Under the pieces are notes generated by a model. It was given only the letters and a program-made list of their open reading frames with translations. It ran no database searches and was not told where the DNA came from. 10,199 bases of DNA from UBA9630 sp043725085 (lineage in GTDB: Bacteria > Patescibacteriota > Minisyncoccia > Moranbacterales > UBA2206): contig JAYSLY010000001.1 of NCBI GenBank assembly GCA_043725085.1, positions 1 to 10,199 of the forward strand, given 5' to 3'. Below, piece after piece: positions 5,904 to 10,199 of this stretch (positions are counted from its first letter, which is position 1; each line of letters opens with the position of its first letter). A program made the position numbers and the translations under genes.

Positions 5904-6290
5904 ATGTCAACCACAGCCAAAAAATCATTCGGCAATCTTGGTGAAACAATTTCCGCCAATTATCTCAAAAATAAAGGCTATAAAATTATCACCATGAATT
6001 ATGCCAATCCTAGCGGTCGCCGCTTAGGAGAAATTGATATTATCGCCAGGGACACAAAAAAAGATGAGTTTGTGTTCGTCGAAGTCAAGGCGCGCGAAAT
6101 GCAGAAATTTCAATTCACTAATCCCGAAGAAAACGTCAACCATCACAAACTACAAAGACTAAACAAAATCGCCTACTTCTATCTCAAAAAAAATAATCTC
6201 CTGGAATATGCCTACCGTTTTGATGTCATCGCCGTCTGGATCAATGAAATCACAAGGAGGGCGAAGATTAAACATATCAAATCAATCTAG
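5904..6290 (+). CDS. yraN: YraN/UPF0102 family endonuclease-like protein
   Basis: 128 residues, typical of the UPF0102 family, which has a restriction-endonuclease-like (PD-D/E-XK) fold; its cellular role is poorly defined and has been linked to DNA processing. The family pattern is present: GNLGE (10-14) with E14, then GEIDII (42-47) with D45, then FVEVK (58-62) with E60 and K62, and RFDVIAV (105-111) near the end. All the likely catalytic residues are therefore kept. The frame is open back to a GTG at 5862, but that start lies in a terminator stem and upstream of the -10 box, so the ATG at 5904 is chosen. It begins at the predicted transcription start, so it should be read as a leaderless mRNA. 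A perfect-looking terminator follows at 6301-6346, making it a single-gene unit. Confidence 0.88.
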   Translation: MSTTAKKSFGNLGETISANYLKNKGYKIITMNYANPSGRRLGEIDIIARDTKKDEFVFVEVKAREMQKFQFTNPEENVNHHKLQRLNKIAYFYLKKNNLLEYAYRFDVIAVWINEITRRAKIKHIKSI

Positions 6291-6300
6291 GTAAACTCCC

Positions 6301-6346
6301 AAATCGGAGCTCAACTCTGTAGCTACGGAGTTGAGCTCCAATTTTT
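6301..6346 (+). terminator. Strong terminator of yraN
   Basis: Bases 6306-6320 pair with 6325-6339 (15 base pairs, one G-U wobble) around AGCT. After a C-A mismatch, four further pairs (6301-6304 with 6341-6344) extend the stem. TTTTT lies at 6342-6346. The GC-rich GGAGCTCAACTC arm makes it nearly symmetrical, so it may also be one copy of a dispersed palindrome. Only the + strand has a good T-run. Confidence 0.85.
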
Positions 6347-6371
6347 CTCAATTCTTGATCAAATTAAAACA

Positions 6372-6400
6372 TAGACAACTTCCTGCGTTTTTGCTAAAAT
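6372..6400 (+). promoter_or_regulatory. Promoter of the TraR/DksA-like gene
   Basis: TAGACA (6372-6377), 17 bases, then TAAAAT (6395-6400) preceded by TGC. Transcription would start near 6407 and give a leader of about 30 bases. It may also serve lspA and yifB, because no terminator with a U-tract separates those genes. Confidence 0.65.
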
Positions 6401-6436
6401 AGAACAGTAAGGAAAATAACCAATTAATCTAACGAA

Positions 6437-6784
6437 ATGGAAAAGAACGTACAAAACGAGCTCAAAGCTCTTTTATTAAAAGAAAAAGCTGATTTAGAGG
6501 AAAATTTAGCTCGCATAGCAAGACCGGTAGACAAAGAGAAGGGTGATTATGAAACAACTTTTGGTGAAATTGGAACTGACCGTGAAGATAACACTACCGA
6601 AGTTGAGGAGTACACCGATAATTTGCCGGTGGAAGCTACTTTGGAAAAAAAGTTGCAAGACGTCATTGGCGCACTGGAACGCATAGAAAAAAATACCTAC
6701 GGCTTTTGCGAAAACTGCAAAAAAGAAATTGACATCGAGAGACTCAGGGCTAATCCAAGCGCTAAAACCTGCATTAAATGTTGA
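6437..6784 (+). CDS. TraR/DksA C4-type zinc finger protein
   Basis: 115 residues. Proteins of this family have a coiled coil that can enter the RNA polymerase secondary channel, and a C-terminal four-cysteine zinc finger. The helical part is about residues 2-85, with an acidic stretch GTDREDNTTEVEEYTDN (46-62) in the position of the coiled-coil tip region. The finger is YGFCENC (88-94) and ANPSAKTCIKC (105-115): C91, C94, C112 and C115. The usual IDIERLRANP link is present. The protein stops exactly at the last cysteine, shorter than most relatives. AAGGA at 6409-6413 is too far from the ATG to act as a Shine-Dalgarno site. A role in transcription control, perhaps with (p)ppGpp, is inferred from the family; calling it DksA itself is not justified. 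Confidence 0.88.
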   Translation: MEKNVQNELKALLLKEKADLEENLARIARPVDKEKGDYETTFGEIGTDREDNTTEVEEYTDNLPVEATLEKKLQDVIGALERIEKNTYGFCENCKKEIDIERLRANPSAKTCIKC

Positions 6785-6799
6785 TTCTCTGCGAATTAT

Positions 6800-6839
6800 A
6801 CCTGCCCGCAATGCTCCGCAATAGCTTTGCAGACGGACA
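6800..6839 (+). repeat. Dispersed palindromic repeat, copy 2 (plus orientation)
   Basis: Matches the minus strand of 5779-5817. It fills most of the 64-base gap between the TraR-like stop codon (6784) and the lspA ATG (6849). Internal pairing is weaker than in copy 1: GCAA (6818-6821) with TTGC (6827-6830), and TGCCCG with CGGACA across one mismatch. It has no U-tract, so it should not block transcription into lspA, but it may affect mRNA stability between the two genes. Confidence 0.6.
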
Positions 6840-6848
6840 AATATCTGA

Positions 6849-7307
6849 ATGAAACACAAGCGTACTTTTTTCTTAACTGTTTTATTTATACTATTTATTT
6901 TTGCAGACCAGTTGACCAAATATATTATCCGCTCATCTGGCGGATTTTATATTTGCAATAAGGGCGTTGCGTTCGGAATAAGCTTGCCTATTTGGTTAAT
7001 TTTAATGCTTGTCATCAGCCTTGTTTGCTTTTTAGGGCTATTAATTATAAATTTGAAATTTCAAATTTCAAATCAATTTTCAAATTCAAAAATTAAAAAT
7101 TTTAAATTCAATTCAAATTTCAAATTTCAAATTTCAAATTTTCCCATAATACTACTCCTATCTGGCGCACTCTCTAATCTTTTTGATAGACTACACTATG
7201 GCTGCGTGATTGATTTTATTGATCTTAAATTCTGGCCGGTTTTTAATCTGGCGGATATTTTTATCTGCTTGGGAGTTTTTCTTTTGATTATAAAATTTAA
7301 GGAATAA
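6849..7307 (+). CDS. lspA: Lipoprotein signal peptidase (signal peptidase II)
   Basis: 152 residues, an integral membrane aspartic protease that cleaves the signal peptide of diacylglyceryl-modified prolipoproteins. Four membrane helices fit at about 5-27, 43-67, 98-113 and 131-148. Family motifs are present: ADQLTK (19-24), NKGVAFG (37-43), GALSNLFDR (106-114), VIDFID (120-125) and FNLAD (132-136). D122 and D136 match the catalytic pair. The loop between helices 2 and 3 is unusual: residues 68-98 are encoded by AT-only CAAATTT repeats and make this cytoplasmic loop about 20 residues longer than in Escherichia coli LspA. All catalytic motifs lie outside it, so the enzyme may still work. The ATG follows the palindromic repeat, without a Shine-Dalgarno site. 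The stop is four bases from the yifB start. Confidence 0.95.
   Translation: MKHKRTFFLTVLFILFIFADQLTKYIIRSSGGFYICNKGVAFGISLPIWLILMLVISLVCFLGLLIINLKFQISNQFSNSKIKNFKFNSNFKFQISNFPIILLLSGALSNLFDRLHYGCVIDFIDLKFWPVFNLADIFICLGVFLLIIKFKE
7050..7142 (+). repeat. CAAATTT heptamer repeat inside lspA
   Basis: Four tandem copies of CAAATTT occupy 7114-7141, with another exact copy at 7062-7068 and degenerate AT-rich copies between. A seven-base unit read in triplets gives a seven-residue protein period, seen as the recurring FKFQISN. The same heptamer occurs twice in tandem at 8925-8938, before the next-but-one gene. The insert keeps the lspA frame open. Confidence 0.8.
7299..7303 (+). promoter_or_regulatory. 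Shine-Dalgarno site of yifB/comM
   Basis: AAGGA ends eight bases before the ATG at 7312 and overlaps the last codons of lspA. It is the only properly spaced Shine-Dalgarno sequence I find in the window, and it supports translation of comM from a shared lspA-comM message. Confidence 0.65.
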
Positions 7308-7311
7308 ATTT

Positions 7312-8838
7312 ATGTCCTCAAAAGTTTTTTCTGCAGCTGTTGTTGGCCTTAAAAGCGCGTTAGTTGAAGTGGAAGTCGACACGCTTTCTGCCGGTATGCA
7401 TCATTTTAATATTGTCGGACTCCCTGATACTGCCATCAAGGAATCACAAGATCGCGTCAGCTCAGCCATAAAAAACAATGGCCTTATTGCTCCGCACCGT
7501 TGTGGTCGAATTACAGTAAACCTCGCTCCGGCTGATTTGCCAAAGGTCGGACCACTCTATGACCTGCCAATCGCACTTGGGTTTCTCCTAGCTACCAAGC
7601 AAATTACTTTTGACCACACAGATAAGCTTTTTATCGGCGAATTATCATTAGATGGCAGAATTAGGCCCGTGAAGGGTGTTTTGCTTGTAGCGCTACTTGC
7701 CAAAGAAAAAGGCATCGGCACACTTTTTGTCCCCTTGGAAAACGCCAAAGAAGCCTCGATAATTTCCGACATCAATATTGTTGCCGTTTCCACACTCAAA
7801 GAACTACTTAGTCACCTGGAAAACGTGGCAACGCTTAGTTTTTTCCCAAAAACCAATCTGGAAAAACTTTTTGAAGAAGATCATCATCTTTATGATATGA
7901 AAAATATCCGCGGCCAAGAACATGCCAAAAGAGCACTGGAAATTGCTTCAGCCGGGGCGCACAATATTATTCTCAATGGACCGCCGGGATCAGGAAAAAC
8001 ACTCCTAGCCAAAACAATGACTTCAATTTTGCCACGTCTCACCGTAAGAGAGGCACTAGAAGTGACTAAAATCTTTTCTGTCGCCGGCTACCTGCCCAAA
8101 GAAAATAGTCTGATCACAAAAAGACAGTTCCGCTCACCTCACCACTCAGCTAGCGCAGCATCTCTTGTCGGAGGAGGCGCCTTTCCTCGTCCGGGCGAAA
8201 TTAGTCTCGCGCATCGCGGAATATTATTTTTAGACGAGTTTTCTGAATTTTCACGCTCTGTCCTTGAAAATCTGCGCCAGCCTTTGGAAAATGGCACCAT
8301 CACAATCTCTCGCGCTCAAGGCACATTGGAATTTCCTGCTCGCTTCACACTTGTGGCTGCCATGAATCCTTGTCCATGCGGCAATGCCACTGATCCGGAA
8401 AAGGTTTGTTCTTGCAGCCCGGGGCACATCATTCGCTACCAATCTAAGATTTCCGGGCCAATTCTTGATCGCATTGATTTGCACATTGAAGTACCACGCC
8501 TCAAATTTGAAAAACTTTCAGAGAATAGCCAACAAGAAGGGTCTAGTGACATCCGCGCGCGCGTCGAAAAAGCTCGAGAAATTCAAAAAAAGCGCTTTTC
8601 GGATTCCAAAATCGTATCAAACAGTGAAATGGAAAGTGAGCAAATCAAGAAATATTGCGAACTTGACGCGCCAAGCGCAGAACTGATGAAAAACGCCCTT
8701 TCTCGCTTCTATCTCAGCGCCCGTGCCTATTTTCGCATTATTAAAGTCGCCAGAACCATCGCCGACCTCGAAGAAGAGGAAAACATCAAACCAAACCACA
8801 TTGCCGAAGCGATTCAATATCGGTTTAAGAGTGAATAG
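7312..8838 (+). CDS. comM: YifB/ComM family Mg-chelatase-like AAA+ ATPase
   Basis: 508 residues, full length for the family. ComM is a hexameric helicase that promotes branch migration of incoming single-stranded DNA during natural transformation in Vibrio cholerae. Domains: N-terminal Lon-protease-like (ChlI) domain with FNIVGLPDTAIKESQDRV (32-49) and NLAPADLPKVG (70-80); AAA+ core with Walker A GPPGSGKT (223-230) and Walker B GILFLDE (303-309); and the C-terminal Mg-chelatase domain (about 415-505). The cysteine pairs C354/C356 and C366/C368 in MNPCPCG...CSCSPG are typical. PGHIIRYQSKISGPILDRID (370-389) carries the usual arginine-rich sensor region. Its start lies four bases after the lspA stop, with a clear Shine-Dalgarno site. 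Natural DNA uptake by the host is suggested, since other Patescibacteria keep competence genes, but nothing else here shows it. Confidence 0.95.
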   Translation: MSSKVFSAAVVGLKSALVEVEVDTLSAGMHHFNIVGLPDTAIKESQDRVSSAIKNNGLIAPHRCGRITVNLAPADLPKVGPLYDLPIALGFLLATKQITFDHTDKLFIGELSLDGRIRPVKGVLLVALLAKEKGIGTLFVPLENAKEASIISDINIVAVSTLKELLSHLENVATLSFFPKTNLEKLFEEDHHLYDMKNIRGQEHAKRALEIASAGAHNIILNGPPGSGKTLLAKTMTSILPRLTVREALEVTKIFSVAGYLPKENSLITKRQFRSPHHSASAASLVGGGAFPRPGEISLAHRGILFLDEFSEFSRSVLENLRQPLENGTITISRAQGTLEFPARFTLVAAMNPCPCGNATDPEKVCSCSPGHIIRYQSKISGPILDRIDLHIEVPRLKFEKLSENSQQEGSSDIRARVEKAREIQKKRFSDSKIVSNSEMESEQIKKYCELDAPSAELMKNALSRFYLSARAYFRIIKVARTIADLEEEENIKPNHIAEAIQYRFKSE

Positions 8839-8840
8839 CC

Positions 8841-8946
8841 GTAAAATTTTCAATTTAAAATGAATTTTTAAATAAACAAATTTAATAATTTTAAAATTTA
8901 TCATTTAGATTTGAATTAAAATTTCAAATTTCAAATTTTAAATTTA
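8841..8946. repeat. AT-only spacer with CAAATTT repeats between comM and the G5 protein gene
   Basis: Of these 106 bases very few are G or C. CAAATTT occurs at 8925-8931 and 8932-8938, followed by the mirror-like TTAAATTT up to the ATG. The sequence belongs to the same family as the insert in lspA. TATCAT at 8899-8904 could be a -10 box, but there is no convincing -35. No terminator of normal type follows comM, so transcription may continue into the next gene. Confidence 0.55.
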
Positions 8947-9900
8947 ATGCCCCAAAAACCTCTAAAAACTTTATTTAAGCTCCTGCTCCTAGCCTCCATA
9001 ATCTTCATCTCATGGAAACTCTTTTTCGCTCCCAAAAAAAGAGAATTACTTTTTGATTCCCAGCCAAAATTAGTCACACTTTCTGATGCGGGGCTTAGAA
9101 TAGGGATAATCTCGAGTGCGCAGACTGTGGATAACTTTCTCTTGGAGCAAAAAATCAACCTTGGCGAGCACGATGAGGTTCTACCAGATCGATCAAACAC
9201 CCTTTGGCCAGGAGAAAGCATCGCCATTCGCCGGGCGGCAAAGATAAGGATCCTTGCGGATGGAAAAAAGATTGAAAACTACACGCTGGCAAATGACATC
9301 ACACTCGCCCTAAAGGAAAATGGCGTCACGCTTGGACGCCTGGACAAAACCACGCCAAGTATCAACGGTCTTTTGGAAAATAATCTGGAAATCACAGTAA
9401 CCCGCATTAATGTAGAAGAGAAAATAATCCCCGAAGACATTCCCTATAAAGTCACAACCAAACTCGACAGCAAGCTTGGTTGGCGAGAGAAAAAAACCGA
9501 GGTTGAAGGAGAAAATGGCATTCGTGAAGTGAAATATAAAATTACCTACAAAGATGGCAAAGAAATTTCTCGCGTCGCACTGGAAAAAAATATCACAAAA
9601 GAGCCCGTGACAGAAATTGAAACCCAGGGTACCTATGTTAAGGTGGGAAATGCGCAAAAAGGCCAGGGAACATGGTATTCCTATCAAGGAGGTCTTTTTG
9701 CTGCTAGTACAACCATAGCACGCGGCAGCTACGCTCGAGTGACTAACCTTGCCAACGGCAAGTCCGTTATGGTACAAATAAATGATTACGGGCCCCAAGG
9801 CAAAGGCCGTGTCATCGATCTCGACAAAGTCGCTTTCCAAAAAATCGCTTCTTTGGGCGCAGGAGTGATTGGGGTGAAAGTGGAAGAAGTGCTAAATTAA
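8947..9900 (+). CDS. Membrane-anchored DUF348-G5-RlpA-like cell-wall protein
   Basis: 317 residues. A basic N-terminus and one hydrophobic segment (about 9-27) form a membrane anchor or uncleaved signal; no lipobox cysteine is present. Two DUF348-type repeats follow (about 50-97 and 98-153; LDKTTPSINGLLENNLEITVTRI-type ending in the second). A G5 domain spans about 154-230. The C-terminal domain (about 238-316) is an RlpA-like double-psi beta-barrel: GQGTWYS, RVTNLANGKSVMVQINDYGP (264-283), RVIDLDKVAFQKIA and GVIGVKVEEV. RlpA proteins cleave or bind peptidoglycan at sites of growth. The AAH segment of many RlpA domains reads AAS here (residues 252-254), while D280 and D291 remain. The layout mirrors RpfB and YabE, which carry other catalytic domains after G5. 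It lies 20 bases before rsmA, as rpfB and yabE lie near ksgA elsewhere. No Shine-Dalgarno site. Confidence 0.85.
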   Translation: MPQKPLKTLFKLLLLASIIFISWKLFFAPKKRELLFDSQPKLVTLSDAGLRIGIISSAQTVDNFLLEQKINLGEHDEVLPDRSNTLWPGESIAIRRAAKIRILADGKKIENYTLANDITLALKENGVTLGRLDKTTPSINGLLENNLEITVTRINVEEKIIPEDIPYKVTTKLDSKLGWREKKTEVEGENGIREVKYKITYKDGKEISRVALEKNITKEPVTEIETQGTYVKVGNAQKGQGTWYSYQGGLFAASTTIARGSYARVTNLANGKSVMVQINDYGPQGKGRVIDLDKVAFQKIASLGAGVIGVKVEEVLN

Positions 9901-9920
9901 ATCCGATTTAAGTTTACTTT

Positions 9921-10199
9921 ATGCCAACAAAATTAGGTCAAAATTTTTTGAGAGACAAAGATGTCTTAGCTAGAATAATAAAATCCGCTAATCTAAACAT
10001 GGATGATTTTGTGATTGAGGTTGGGCCGGGAGAGGGAGTGCTAACAGAAGCATTGGCGCGTGTAGCCGGGAAGGTGATTGCCATAGAACTTGATAAAAAC
10101 CTAGCTCTGAGACTAGATTCCCGCTTTCGCGGGAATGACAAGGTAGAGATTATAAATGCGGACATTTTAGAAGTCAACTTACCAGAATTGATCGTAGAG
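9921..10199 (+). CDS. rsmA: 16S rRNA (adenine1518-N6/adenine1519-N6)-dimethyltransferase, 5' part
   Basis: The first 93 codons, cut by the right edge of the window. RsmA (KsgA) dimethylates two adenines in the loop of 16S rRNA helix 45 late in 30S assembly, using S-adenosylmethionine. The N-terminal KLGQNFLRD (4-12) is diagnostic of the family. Motif I is IEVGPGEGVLTEAL (32-45), the acidic residue of motif II is E56 in IAIELD, and D81 in INADIL corresponds to motif III. The catalytic NLPY-type motif lies beyond the edge. Residues 66-72 (DSRFRGN) are encoded by a perfect 8-bp GC palindrome known as a dispersed repeat in many genomes. The length of this loop is still normal. The gene starts 20 bases after the preceding one without a Shine-Dalgarno site, so the two are probably co-transcribed. 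Confidence 0.95.
   Translation, partial: MPTKLGQNFLRDKDVLARIIKSANLNMDDFVIEVGPGEGVLTEALARVAGKVIAIELDKNLALRLDSRFRGNDKVEIINADILEVNLPELIVE
10111..10140 (+). repeat. REP-like palindrome inside rsmA
   Basis: ATTCCCGC (10117-10124) pairs with GCGGGAAT (10129-10136) around TTTC, and GACA follows. This exact type of palindrome, ending in GGGAATGACA, recurs across many unrelated bacterial genomes, usually between genes. Its translated forms DSRFRGND and, on the other strand, FPRKRES are well known in spurious annotations. Here it is read in frame as part of rsmA. Confidence 0.7.

Noticed and set aside
6782..6784. TGA read as glycine, as in Gracilibacteria and Absconditabacteria
   Set aside because: The glycine-rich long genes here (pnp, comM) have no in-frame TGA, and reading through this one would run into lspA without a sensible protein. 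The standard code fits.
7050..7142. CRISPR array or phase-variation tract in lspA
   Set aside because: There are no long repeats with unique spacers. A seven-base unit could in principle change frame, but the tract is degenerate and the present frame is intact, so phase switching is not supported.
9938..10177. Minus-strand open reading frame containing FPRKRES
   Set aside because: It is the antisense of rsmA and owes its best-known peptide to the palindromic repeat, a common source of false gene calls.

Overview
The window most resembles a small-genome bacterium of the Candidate Phyla Radiation (Patescibacteria). This is inference, not proof. The reasons are compact, AT-rich, one-directional genes, a DUF5684-like small membrane protein beside an NYN-domain protein, a one-helix surface protein of a type I associate with these genomes, short orthologues of housekeeping genes, few Shine-Dalgarno sites, and intergenic palindromes and CAAATTT heptamers of a kind common in such genomes. 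All supported genes are on the + strand and use the standard bacterial code. I see no rRNA, tRNA, insertion sequence or CRISPR array.

Layout. 1-207: terminator of an unseen upstream gene, then the promoter and leader of rpsO. 208-477: rpsO (ribosomal protein S15). 537-1034: NYN/LabA-like putative ribonuclease. 1052-1447: four-helix membrane protein. 1448-1702: terminator, promoter and a strongly structured leader. 1703-3811: pnp (polynucleotide phosphorylase). 3897-5168: single-pass protein with an unrecognised outer domain. 5169-5903: a 735-base gene-free stretch with a near-consensus promoter, a 26-bp RNA hairpin, further hairpins, a dispersed palindrome and a terminator. 5904-6290: YraN-family nuclease-like protein, apparently leaderless. 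6437-6784: TraR/DksA zinc-finger protein. 6849-7307: lspA. 7312-8838: YifB/ComM AAA+ ATPase. 8947-9900: DUF348-G5-RlpA-like cell-wall protein. 9921-10199: start of rsmA (ksgA), cut by the window edge.

How the genes fit together. The rpsO...pnp order is the classic bacterial arrangement, here with an extra putative RNase and a membrane protein between the two. The second half mixes DNA-processing functions (YraN, ComM), lipoprotein maturation (LspA), wall remodelling (RlpA-like) and ribosome maturation (RsmA). The G5-domain wall protein next to rsmA echoes rpfB-ksgA of Actinobacteria and yabE-rnmV-ksgA of Bacillus.

Most notable points: the candidate non-coding RNA gene at 5302-5505 (possibly up to 5870); promoters lying inside or against terminator hairpins; a promoter that would place +1 on the yraN start codon; and repeats that have entered or shaped coding sequence, namely the heptamers in lspA and a ubiquitous GC palindrome in rsmA.
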